The notes beneath the pieces are model-generated. The model did not search any database. It was not told the DNA's origin and saw only the letters and a list, made by a program, of their open reading frames with translations. This document shows positions 35,992 to 43,845 of a DNA stretch of 64,000 bases, in pieces (position 1 is the stretch's first letter; each line of letters opens with the position of its first letter). The DNA lies in assembly GCA_017745075.1 (NCBI GenBank), contig JAGIAD010000004.1:1-64000 (forward strand). The letters run 5' to 3'. Position numbers and translations under genes: made by a program. This stretch comes from Sphingobacteriaceae bacterium. Its GTDB lineage: Bacteria; Bacteroidota; Bacteroidia; Sphingobacteriales; Sphingobacteriaceae.

Positions 35992-37068
35992 ATGCAGATT
36001 AGCCCGCAACAAGTTTTAGATGCGCTTAAAAATGTAGAAGATCCTGATCTTAAAAAAGATCTGGTAACCTTAAACATGATTAAGGATTTACAGATAGCAG
36101 ATAACCAAGTTACTTTTACATTAGAGCTTACTACGCCGGCATGCCCGATGAAGGATATGCTGAAAAACGCCTGTACAAATGCCATTAAGCATTTTGTATC
36201 ATCAACGGCAGAAGTAATGATCAATGTAACTTCGAGGGTTACGCAGCCAGCCAATTCATCTTCACTAGATAACATCAAAAACATCATTTTGGTTTCATCT
36301 GGGAAGGGCGGTGTAGGTAAATCTACGGTATCGAGTAATTTAGCCGTTGTATTGGCTAAGGATGGTGCTAAAGTAGGCCTTATTGATGCAGATATTTATG
36401 GGCCATCGGTGCCTACGATGTTCGATCTGGTTGACGCAAAACCTGGTGCTGAAGAAACTGCCGATGGGAAGACCAAAATTTTACCGATCGAAAAGTACGG
36501 CATTAAATTATTATCGCTGGGCTTTTTTGCCGATCCTGGCCAGCCGGTGCCATGGCGTGGCCCGATGGCCTCAAATGCGGTAAAACAGCTTTTTAACGAT
36601 ACCAACTGGGGAGAACTTGACTATTTAATTGTCGATCTTCCTCCTGGAACCGGCGATATACACATTACCATTACGCAGAGTTTCCCGGTTTCGGGGGCTG
36701 TTGTGGTTACCACACCTCAACAGGTTGCTTTGGCCGATACGCATAAGGGTTTAGCGATGTTCAGAATGCCTGGAATTAATATCCCGATTTTAGGTGTTGT
36801 TGAAAACATGTCGTATTTTACACCTGCAGAATTACCTGAAAATAAGTATTATATTTTCGGGAAAGGTGGTGGAACAGAGCTTGCAGCACGTTTTGATGTG
36901 CCATTTTTGGGTGAAATACCGATAATCCAAAGTATTTCTGAAGCCGGGGATCAGGGAAAACCGGTAGCTCTGAACCAAAATCCTTTGCTGGATGGCATAT
37001 TTGGCGACATCGCCAGTAAGATTGCACAGCAGATTTCCATCAACAATGCGCAAATGGTGAATTGCTAA
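35992..37068 (+). CDS. Mrp/NBP35-type P-loop Fe-S cluster carrier
   Basis: A 358-residue protein. An N-terminal MIP18 (DUF59) domain covers residues 1-90 (VLDALKNVEDPDLKKDLV, TTPACPMKDML). The P-loop domain has the deviant Walker A SSGKGGVGKST (about 103-113), DADIYGPS and VDLPPGTGD. The family assembles or transfers Fe-S clusters. The CxxC normally found after ENMS is replaced here (ENMSYFTPAELPENKYY); I believe this is usual for Bacteroidota homologues. It is followed at once by a NifU-like gene, supporting the Fe-S role. Confidence 0.93.
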   Translation: MQISPQQVLDALKNVEDPDLKKDLVTLNMIKDLQIADNQVTFTLELTTPACPMKDMLKNACTNAIKHFVSSTAEVMINVTSRVTQPANSSSLDNIKNIILVSSGKGGVGKSTVSSNLAVVLAKDGAKVGLIDADIYGPSVPTMFDLVDAKPGAEETADGKTKILPIEKYGIKLLSLGFFADPGQPVPWRGPMASNAVKQLFNDTNWGELDYLIVDLPPGTGDIHITITQSFPVSGAVVVTTPQQVALADTHKGLAMFRMPGINIPILGVVENMSYFTPAELPENKYYIFGKGGGTELAARFDVPFLGEIPIIQSISEAGDQGKPVALNQNPLLDGIFGDIASKIAQQISINNAQMVNC

Positions 37069-37103
37069 AAAATTACTATTTTTATAACCTTAAAAAATAC
37101 ATA

Positions 37104-37349
37104 ATGAATTTAACAGAACAAGTAGAACAGGCATTGGAAACCATCAGGCCATATTTAAAGGCCGACGGAGGTGATGTTTCTGTTGAAGAAATTACATCTG
37201 AGGGGACGGTAAAACTGAAGCTTTTGGGTAATTGCGGCTCTTGTCCGATGAGTTTCATGACCATGAAATCGGGTATTGAACAGGCAATTATGAAAGCTGT
37301 TCCACAGATCACTTCGGTTGTTGCCGTAAACATGGCAGAGCAAGAGTAA
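37104..37349 (+). CDS. NifU-like (Nfu) Fe-S scaffold protein
   Basis: An 81-residue stand-alone NifU C-terminal domain. It has IRPYLKADGGDVSVEEI and the cluster-binding C-x2-C in GNCGSCPMS, then MKSGIEQAIMKAVPQI. The ATG at 37104 is chosen over a frame open from 37062, because the family starts at about MNLTEQVEQAL. It lies 35 nt after the mrp-like gene and probably shares its transcript; the pair would act together in Fe-S delivery. Confidence 0.93.
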   Translation: MNLTEQVEQALETIRPYLKADGGDVSVEEITSEGTVKLKLLGNCGSCPMSFMTMKSGIEQAIMKAVPQITSVVAVNMAEQE

Positions 37350-37389
37350 GCTTTAACACTATTTAACTAGAAAGTTTTATTTTAAAAAT

Positions 37390-37397
37390 TACTTTTG
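37390..37397 (+). promoter_or_regulatory. Candidate -7 box for 37403 gene
   Basis: TACTTTTG ends 5 nt before the ATG, implying a leaderless or nearly leaderless transcript if used. Confidence 0.4.
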
Positions 37398-37402
37398 TCT
37401 TA

Positions 37403-38041
37403 ATGAGATATTGTATTGCCCTGATTTGTCTAATTTTTTCCATAACCGCTTTTGCACAGCAAAAACCGGCACAGGATAAACTCATCCAATTTTCAGGGAT
37501 TATTACCGATATCGACAGCTCAAATGTAATACCTTACGTAACCATCACCAATCTTTCGGCGAAAAGTAAAAGGGTTGGTGCCGATTACAGGGGATACTTT
37601 ACCTTTATTGTTAACCCGGGCGATACCATTCTTTTTACCGCCATCGGATACAAAAAATTCTCAACCATAATACCACAAAGTACGCCGGATAGTAAATACA
37701 CCATCATGGTTAAATTGAAAGCAAATGTGATCGATTTACCTTCGGTGCGTGTTTTTCCATGGGCTACAACAGAAGAATTTACACGCGAGTTTTTATCGAT
37801 GAAACTGGCAGATGATGATATGGCCATTGCCAAAAAGAACCTTTCGAGATCTTCAATTGATGGGTTGATCCAGACGCTTCCACGCGATGGACAGGAAATC
37901 GGCAGTCAGAATTACCGCTATAATTTTGACAGGATGATCAATAAAAACATGGTACAAACCAATCCGCTGCTTAATCCTTTTGCCTGGGGCAAGCTGATGC
38001 AGCAAATCTTCGACGGAGACAAAAGCAGGGGTAATAATTAG
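37403..38041 (+). CDS. Exported CarboxypepD_reg-like domain protein
   Basis: A 212-residue protein with a signal peptide (RYCIALICLIFSITAFAQ). A carboxypeptidase-regulatory-like beta-sandwich covers about residues 28-115 (IQFSGIITDIDSSNVIPYVT, then DTILFTAIGYKKFSTII). The C-terminal half (about 120-212) is helical and polar. It has the same overall plan as the 250-residue gene at 62793-63545, so the two may be distant paralogues. Probably periplasmic; role unknown. Confidence 0.75.
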   Translation: MRYCIALICLIFSITAFAQQKPAQDKLIQFSGIITDIDSSNVIPYVTITNLSAKSKRVGADYRGYFTFIVNPGDTILFTAIGYKKFSTIIPQSTPDSKYTIMVKLKANVIDLPSVRVFPWATTEEFTREFLSMKLADDDMAIAKKNLSRSSIDGLIQTLPRDGQEIGSQNYRYNFDRMINKNMVQTNPLLNPFAWGKLMQQIFDGDKSRGNN

Positions 38042-38085
38042 TCTGCATTCTTAAGTCCTTAGTCTCGGGTGCTTACTGCTTTCAA

Positions 38086-38113
38086 TTGTCATTCTGAATT
38101 TATTTCAGGATTC
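38086..38113 (+). repeat. GTCATTCTGA repeat, copy left of the 38.1-kb gene
   Basis: The sequence starting TTGTCATTCTGAATTTATTT can fold through CTGAA/TTCAG. An inverted relative lies at 38681-38706, just after the gene at 38128-38673. Confidence 0.6.
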
Positions 38114-38127
38114 TTATAATATGATAC

Positions 38128-38673
38128 ATGAAAATTTTTCCCTATCAATCATTCGTATTACATTCGGATATTCCGGCTAACGAAGCCTGGAATAATTTAT
38201 CAAAAGCGATATTAAAAGATCAAAAAATTTTTTCAATTCTTTTTCCCAAAAACCCTGATGTTGAACTGTTTAGAGGTTGCATCTATCAATCTAAATTCAC
38301 CATTCAGAGAAATTTATCTTACAGAAATTCTTTTCAGGCAGAAATTAAAGGAGAAATATTTGAAGAAGGTAGCGGTTGTAAAATAAATATTGAACTAAGT
38401 TTAATGCTTTTTGTGAAAATTTTTTTATCAATTTGGAGTGCTATAGCGGCATTTGGTTTTTTAACGATTCTTTTTGGGACCATAACAAAGCTGGATCCGA
38501 ATTTTGCATTGGCTGCATTAGTTCCATTGGGCATGCTTGGATTTTGCTATTTAATAACTTCTTTGGGCTTCAAATCTGATTGTGAAGAGTGCCGGAAAGC
38601 ACTAAATACTGTTTTTAAGGTTGAGCCGCAACCGATCTTTAAGGGGAAAGACTGGAGGGTGGATAAATTGTAG
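38128..38673 (+). CDS. Hypothetical membrane protein
   Basis: A 181-residue protein of no recognised family. Residues 1-88 are soluble and beta-rich. Two hydrophobic segments follow (about 91-115 and 124-147), then a short tail with a Cys pair (SDCEECRKALNTVF). There is no signal peptide, so the N-terminal part is likely cytosolic. The gene is bracketed by inverted copies of a short repeat that lie within 15-40 bp of its ends. Confidence 0.6.
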   Translation: MKIFPYQSFVLHSDIPANEAWNNLSKAILKDQKIFSILFPKNPDVELFRGCIYQSKFTIQRNLSYRNSFQAEIKGEIFEEGSGCKINIELSLMLFVKIFLSIWSAIAAFGFLTILFGTITKLDPNFALAALVPLGMLGFCYLITSLGFKSDCEECRKALNTVFKVEPQPIFKGKDWRVDKL

Positions 38674-38680
38674 CAAAAAG

Positions 38681-38706
38681 AACCTGAAACAAGTTCAGGA
38701 TGACGA
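38681..38706 (-). repeat. GTCATCCTGA repeat, copy right of the 38.1-kb gene
   Basis: Read on the minus strand it begins TCGTCATCCTGAACTTGTTT, closely matching the copy at 38086 in opposite orientation. It folds through CCTGAA/TTCAGG. Confidence 0.6.
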
Positions 38707-38735
38707 ACCAAGGGTAATTAATGCATGTTTTTGCA

Positions 38736-38767
38736 ATAAAAAAGGGAAAACGTTTCCATTTTCCCTT
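38736..38767 (-). terminator. Terminator after def
   Basis: Stem AAGGGAAAA/TTTTCCCTT; on the minus strand it is followed by a T-rich tract, suiting the end of def. Confidence 0.7.
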
Positions 38768-38786
38768 GTACATCTTCCTTCAGAAC

Positions 38787-39347
38787 CTATCTTTTCTTGC
38801 TCTTGTTCGGAAACCTCATTTTGTAATCTGTTTTGATATTTCCTTTAGAAATCGCATCCAGTTTACTTTTTAACATCGTTTTGCGGAGCACACTTACTTT
38901 ATCTGTAAATAACTTGCCCTCGATGTGATCGTACTCGTGCTGGATTACACGTGCAGGCATTCCGTCCACATCATCAGTATGTTCTACCCAGTTTTCGTCG
39001 AAATAGGTAATTTTGATGTTCGGTTTACGCATAATGTTCTCGCGGATGTCCGGTATACTTAAACAACCTTCATTAAAAGCCCAGGGCTCACCGCTTTCTT
39101 CCAAAATTTTGGCATTGATGAACACTTTTTTATAACCTGGATTTCCATCCTCATCTTCGCCGGTATCAACAATAAATAAGCGGATAGGCAAGCCGATTTG
39201 AGGAGCAGCCAGACCAACACCACTGGCATTATACATGGTGTCGAACATATCGCTGATCAATTGATTTAATTCCGGATAATCTTTATCGATGTCAGTCCCT
39301 ACCTTTTTTAAAACAGGATCTCCGTAAGCTACTATAGGTAATTTCAT
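38787..39347 (-). CDS. def: Peptide deformylase
   Basis: A 186-residue Fe/Zn peptide deformylase that removes the formyl group from nascent N-termini. All three motifs are intact: GVGLAAPQIG, EGCLSIP (metal Cys) and QHEYDHIEG (HExxH). The basic tail (KMRFPNKSKKR) is short. The gene stands alone, downstream of an inverted repeat and upstream of a terminator. Confidence 0.97.
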   Translation of the reverse strand: MKLPIVAYGDPVLKKVGTDIDKDYPELNQLISDMFDTMYNASGVGLAAPQIGLPIRLFIVDTGEDEDGNPGYKKVFINAKILEESGEPWAFNEGCLSIPDIRENIMRKPNIKITYFDENWVEHTDDVDGMPARVIQHEYDHIEGKLFTDKVSVLRKTMLKSKLDAISKGNIKTDYKMRFPNKSKKR

Positions 39348-39401
39348 TGTATTGTATTTTTTTCAGATCTAGGTCTGAGCTCATTAATTGTTGCAAAATA
39401 A

Positions 39402-39460
39402 TGTCAGTCTGAGCCTGTCGAAGACCTATTGTTAAGCCCTTCGACAGGCTCAGGAAGACA
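39402..39460. repeat. Inverted repeat between def and M16 gene
   Basis: Imperfect arms at 39402-39427 and 39435-39460 share the word CTGAGCCTGTCGAAG in inverted order. It begins and ends with TGTC/GACA like the other GTCATYCTGA-type repeats here. It lies upstream of def. Confidence 0.65.
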
Positions 39461-39488
39461 AATAAAATTTAAACTACAAAAATAGCAA

Positions 39489-40721
39489 TTATTCCTCTAT
39501 TGGACAGAAAGTAAAGATATTCAGTTGTTCAACATCGAGCACTTCATTAACCACGTCGGCCATTTGAAGTGGTGTAACCGCATTGATTTTTTCAAAAACT
39601 GTGCTTAAAGAATCTATTTTACTATGATCGATAAGGCTTTTGGCCATCGAAATAATTAAACCGATCCGGTTTTCTTCGCTTAACGCGATTTGCCCGATAA
39701 ATTTGTTTTTGGCTTTTTGTAATTGCAGCTCGTTAAGCGGTTTTTCCCAGAGTTTTTTAATCTCTTTAAAGATTAAGGAGAGTGCCCTGGCCTGTTTTTC
39801 CTTATCTGTTCCGAAATAGATAGTAAAAATGCCTGTATCGCTCAGGGGAGAAAAATTTGATTCGATGGTATAAGCAATACCGTATTTTTCCCTGATCTGC
39901 AGGTTTAAAACAGAGCTCATGCCGTTGCCGCCAAAGTAGTTGTTGAGCAGCATAAGTGCAGCTTTCTGTGGCTGATGAATGGAATAAGCCTGTGTACCCA
40001 AAATGCAGTGTGCCTGCATAATCGGTTTATAAACGGTAGTATTGCTTTGTGCAAGAATAGCCGGTTTAATCCGCTTTTTCTCCGGATTGTTAACCTCAAC
40101 ATCTGCAAAATGTTTGCTCCCTTTGTTGATGACACTGTTTAAGGTATAATTTCCCAAAACAGCGATTACGATTTCGTTTGTGCGATAATTTGCTTTTCTG
40201 AAATTGATTACATCTTCGCGGGTAAAAGCCTGAACTGAATCTGTTGTGCCCAGGATATTATTCCCAAGCGGATGCCCGGCGAAAAGCATATCTTCGAAAT
40301 CGTCGTTTATTGCTTCTTCAGGCTGATCGAGATAGGAAGAAATTTCATCCAAAATCACGCTTTTCTCTTTTTCCATTTCCTCTTCGGGAAAAGTAGAGTG
40401 AAACACAATATCGTTAAACAGCTCTAATGTCCGGTCGAGATAGGGGTTTAAAAAAGAGGCGTGAACACAAGTATATTCTTTAGTGGTATAGGCATTTAAA
40501 TCGGCTCCAACACTTTCTAAACGGTTTAAAATCTGGTTGGTACTGCGTTTTTCGGTACGTTTAAAAATTAAATGCTCGATGAAATGTGCCAAGCCGGCTT
40601 TATTCGCAGGTTCGTCGCGCGATCCGGTATTAATAATGATGCAAGCGTGAGATATGGTCGAAGCCGAAGGCACATGCAATAAGCGTATGCCATTTGGCAG
40701 GGTGTGAACATTGTATTCCAT
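39489..40721 (-). CDS. M16 (pitrilysin-like) zinc peptidase
   Basis: A 410-residue M16 peptidase. The inverted zinc motif HxxEH is at about residues 44-48 (LAHFIEHLIFKRT), with the third ligand Glu in the EKSVILDEISSYLD helix. The second half-domain (about 190-400) has the R/Y substrate region (REKYGIAYTIESNFSPL). Length suits the single-chain processing-peptidase-like group. There is no signal peptide, so it is probably cytosolic. Confidence 0.92.
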   Translation of the reverse strand: MEYNVHTLPNGIRLLHVPSASTISHACIIINTGSRDEPANKAGLAHFIEHLIFKRTEKRSTNQILNRLESVGADLNAYTTKEYTCVHASFLNPYLDRTLELFNDIVFHSTFPEEEMEKEKSVILDEISSYLDQPEEAINDDFEDMLFAGHPLGNNILGTTDSVQAFTREDVINFRKANYRTNEIVIAVLGNYTLNSVINKGSKHFADVEVNNPEKKRIKPAILAQSNTTVYKPIMQAHCILGTQAYSIHQPQKAALMLLNNYFGGNGMSSVLNLQIREKYGIAYTIESNFSPLSDTGIFTIYFGTDKEKQARALSLIFKEIKKLWEKPLNELQLQKAKNKFIGQIALSEENRIGLIISMAKSLIDHSKIDSLSTVFEKINAVTPLQMADVVNEVLDVEQLNIFTFCPIEE

Positions 40722-40728
40722 TGAAGGG

Positions 40729-40736
40729 CAAAGATA
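40729..40736 (-). promoter_or_regulatory. Candidate -7 box for M16 gene
   Basis: TATCTTTG on the minus strand, ending 7 nt before the ATG at 40721; a TTTG lies 14 bp further upstream. Confidence 0.4.
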
Positions 40737-40747
40737 AGGCTAATTGC

Positions 40748-41200
40748 TTACAAAGCCTCTGTATCTGGGTATTGCAATTGTAAAGCGGAAATCAATTTAT
40801 CTTTGGTTGGCCTTTTTAGGGCTAAAAAGACAAAATTAGCAAGTCCAAAAATCAGGAAGAACGAGTTATGTGTCATAAAAAAGCCAACGATATTAAAAAG
40901 GACCCCTCCTTCCAAAAGCGCCGAGCTGATGATAAAGGCACTTTGGTACATATTGATCTTGATATCGGCACTAGCAGATTTGTCGATTTTAGAAATTAAA
41001 TTTCTGTAAAAGAAAATGCTTGCTGATATCGTAATCAGCCCCATAATCGGAAATATAGGATTAAAAGGTGAGTTGGTTTGCGGATTGGCATCAAAAAACA
41101 TGATTTCGCGGTTAAGGAATACGGTTACCAGGGCGAATAGGAAAACGCCCGAGCATAGTGCAAGGTGGATGATCTGGAGTGTTTTTAGTTTGGTGTTCAT
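40748..41200 (-). CDS. Hypothetical four-helix membrane protein
   Basis: A 150-residue protein with four hydrophobic segments (about residues 9-27, 46-64, 83-103, 107-127) and little else. It starts MNTKLKTLQIIHLALCSGVF. No family with a known role is recognised. It lies 26 bp upstream of the M16 gene on the same strand, though a possible promoter separates them. The dispersed repeat copy B lies upstream. Confidence 0.65.
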   Translation of the reverse strand: MNTKLKTLQIIHLALCSGVFLFALVTVFLNREIMFFDANPQTNSPFNPIFPIMGLITISASIFFYRNLISKIDKSASADIKINMYQSAFIISSALLEGGVLFNIVGFFMTHNSFFLIFGLANFVFLALKRPTKDKLISALQLQYPDTEAL

Positions 41201-41251
41201 TGTATGGTACTTTTGATATATGATTTGATCGAAAGGTACTAGAAAGGTTCG

Positions 41252-41358
41252 TCATCTCGACTGGAGCATAGCGAAATGGAGAGATCTTTTGATGTAGATT
41301 TAGCTTCGCTGAGCACTCCGTGGTTCTCGACTTCATTGCATTCCGCTCGAAATGACGA
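41252..41358. repeat. Dispersed hairpin repeat, copy B
   Basis: Ends are inverted complements (GTCATCTCGA with CTCGAAATGAC), with internal ATGGAGAGATCT and GCTGAGCACTCCGTGG. It is related to the block at 22-123. It lies in the gap upstream of the 150-residue membrane-protein gene. Confidence 0.65.
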
Positions 41359-41370
41359 ATCTATTAAAAA

Positions 41371-43521
41371 TTATTTCGTTATCCCCTCCAGGGCGAATAA
41401 AAATGCCCATCTTAAAGAGACATCTTTGAGGTAATCGAATCGGCCTGAGGCTCCCCCATGGCCAAATTCCATGTTGGTTTTAAGCAGCAGAACATTTTTA
41501 TCGGTTTTGGTAGCCCTTAATTTAGCCACCCATTTTGCCGGCTCGAAATACTGTACCTGACTATCGTGTAATCCTGTGGTAACCAGTATGTTAGGGTAAG
41601 CTTTTTTCTCTACATTTTCATAAGGAGAATAGCTTTTCATATAATTGTAAGCCTCTTTTTGTTTTGGGTTTCCCCACTCATCAAACTCGTTTGTTGTTAA
41701 CGGAATGCTTTCATCGAGCATGGTGTTTACCACATCTACAAAGGGAACGTCGGCAATGACACCGTTCCATAGATCAGGGGCGATATTTACTATTGCTCCC
41801 ATCAATAAACCACCAGCACTGCCACCATGTGCATATAAGTGCCCTTTTGAGGTATATTTCTGATCTATCAGATACTCCCCTGCGGCAATAAAATCGGTAA
41901 AAGTGTTTTTCTTTTTCATCAGTTTTCCATCTTCATACCATTGACGGCCCATTTCCTGTCCGCCGCGGATATTAGCAATGGCGAAAACAAATCCCCTGTT
42001 TAATAAACTTAAACGTGGTGAAGAGAAGTACACATCTGAATTTGAGCCATAAGAACCATAACCATAAAGCAGCAAAGGTGATTCGCCGTTCTTTTTAAAG
42101 CCTTTTTTGTATACCAGGGCTATCGGGACTTTGGTGCCATCTTTAGCAGTGGCAAAAACACGTTCTGTTACATAATCTTTGGCACTGTAACCTCCTAAAA
42201 CCTCCTGTTGTTTCATCAGCTTCTGGTCTTTTTTTACCAGGTCGTAATCGTAGGTAGAATTAGGGGTTGTTAATGAGGTGTAAGCATAGCGTAGCGTGGT
42301 GCTGTTATATTCAGGATTGGAACCAACGCCTGCATCATAAACAGGCTCATCAAACTTAATGTAATAATCGCTACCGTCATTTTTGAGTACACGCAACTCT
42401 GTTAAGCCATTTTTACGTTCCGATAAAACGGTAAAATCTTTAAATTCCTCTACACCTTCCAATAAAACGTTTGCACGGTGCGGAACAACCTCTTTCCAGT
42501 TTTCTTTTTCGGTTTTATCCAGAGGACACTGCATCAGACGGAAATTCTTGGCATTCCAGTTGGTTAGGATCAAAAACTTGCCATCAACAGGTATTACATC
42601 ATATAATACATCTTTGGTGCGGGCCGCAAAAACTTTAAAGGGGCTTTCGGGATGGTCAGCATCGATTATTTTATATTCTGAGGTAAGCGTTCCCTGCGAG
42701 GCAATAAAAATGTACCTGCCATTTTTCGATTTCCCTACACCGATATAATTCGTGTTGTCTTTTTCATCGTAAACTACCGCATCGCTTTTGGCATCGGTAC
42801 CAAGCACATGTTTCTTTATTTTTTCGCTTAATAAAGTAACCGGATTTTTTGAGGTATAAAAGAAGGTTTTGTTATCGTTGGCCCAGGCCACATCGCCCTG
42901 GGTATTGGTAATGGCATCTTTTAAAGTCTCGCCCGTTTCTAAGTTTTTCACCTGAATGGTATATTGGCGACGCGAAACCATATCTACTCCATAAGCCAGC
43001 AGTTTATTATCGGGACTGATGCTAAATCCGGTGGCACTGTAATAAGCATGCCCTTTTGCCAATTGATCTACATCGAGTAAAATTTCTTCAGCTGCTGATA
43101 GACTTCCTTTTTTACGGCAATATTTAAAATATTGCTGTCCGTCTTCTGTGCGGCTGTAATAATAGTAACCATTTTTAAAAACCGGCACCGATTCGTCTTT
43201 TTCCTTAATCCTGCCTTTCATTTCTTTAAACAGATCAGCCTGAAACTTGTCAGTACTTTTCATCATGGTATCCAAATAGGCATTTTCGGCCTTCAGGTAA
43301 TTTACAACCTTGGTACTGTCGGGACCTTTTTTAAAATAATCGATCATCCAGTAATAATTGTCTGTCACCGTATCGCCATGGATAACTCTCTGGTGGGGAA
43401 TAATGTCTGCTATTGGTGCTTTTGCGTTAGGCCATTTTATCGGTTTCATTTCTTTTTTTTGTGGGTTATTACAAGCCGTAATTGTACTGATAACAATTAA
43501 GACGGGTAAGAGATGTTTCAT
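41371..43521 (-). CDS. S9A prolyl-oligopeptidase family lipoprotein
   Basis: A 716-residue serine peptidase of the oligopeptidase B/prolyl oligopeptidase family. The start at 43521 gives a lipoprotein signal (MKHLLPVLIVISTITACNN); an in-frame ATG 20 codons upstream is less likely. A beta-propeller covers about residues 60-440. The hydrolase domain has S568 in HGGSAGG, the Asp in TTGLHDSQVQY and the His in EFGHGGASG. It would be anchored to a membrane and cleave short peptides after basic residues or Pro; which one is not decidable here. Confidence 0.92.
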   Translation of the reverse strand: MKHLLPVLIVISTITACNNPQKKEMKPIKWPNAKAPIADIIPHQRVIHGDTVTDNYYWMIDYFKKGPDSTKVVNYLKAENAYLDTMMKSTDKFQADLFKEMKGRIKEKDESVPVFKNGYYYYSRTEDGQQYFKYCRKKGSLSAAEEILLDVDQLAKGHAYYSATGFSISPDNKLLAYGVDMVSRRQYTIQVKNLETGETLKDAITNTQGDVAWANDNKTFFYTSKNPVTLLSEKIKKHVLGTDAKSDAVVYDEKDNTNYIGVGKSKNGRYIFIASQGTLTSEYKIIDADHPESPFKVFAARTKDVLYDVIPVDGKFLILTNWNAKNFRLMQCPLDKTEKENWKEVVPHRANVLLEGVEEFKDFTVLSERKNGLTELRVLKNDGSDYYIKFDEPVYDAGVGSNPEYNSTTLRYAYTSLTTPNSTYDYDLVKKDQKLMKQQEVLGGYSAKDYVTERVFATAKDGTKVPIALVYKKGFKKNGESPLLLYGYGSYGSNSDVYFSSPRLSLLNRGFVFAIANIRGGQEMGRQWYEDGKLMKKKNTFTDFIAAGEYLIDQKYTSKGHLYAHGGSAGGLLMGAIVNIAPDLWNGVIADVPFVDVVNTMLDESIPLTTNEFDEWGNPKQKEAYNYMKSYSPYENVEKKAYPNILVTTGLHDSQVQYFEPAKWVAKLRATKTDKNVLLLKTNMEFGHGGASGRFDYLKDVSLRWAFLFALEGITK

Positions 43522-43560
43522 AGCGGGTTGATTTAGGTTCAACCGCAATTTAATGAAATA

Positions 43561-43592
43561 GTTCATTAGTTCAATGGTCATTGGTTTATTAG
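43561..43592 (+). repeat. TTCATTAG-type repeat, copy 1
   Basis: A 32-nt unit beginning GTTCATTAGTTCAATGGTCA. It is 30/32 identical to 43664-43695. Confidence 0.6.
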
Positions 43593-43663
43593 TGCATGGT
43601 GGCTAATTGTTCTAGGCAACTAACACTTCTAACCCCGGTCCTCTGACCCCGGACTTATGAAAA

Positions 43664-43695
43664 GTTCATTAGTTCAATAGTCATTGGTTCATTAG
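43664..43695 (+). repeat. TTCATTAG-type repeat, copy 2
   Basis: A direct repeat of 43561-43592 in the same intergenic region; a degenerate inverted copy lies at 46442-46472. Confidence 0.6.
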
Positions 43696-43845
43696 TTAGC
43701 ATTGTGCAGGTTTTACACGTAGAAACAGACTTATGACTCACCTTAACCATTGCTATTTTCGTAAAAATCCATAAAGCCTATAGATAATCATCTGAATTAG
43801 AAAAATTGATGGTAAATTGCCACATCAAATTGCTTGAAAATAATA

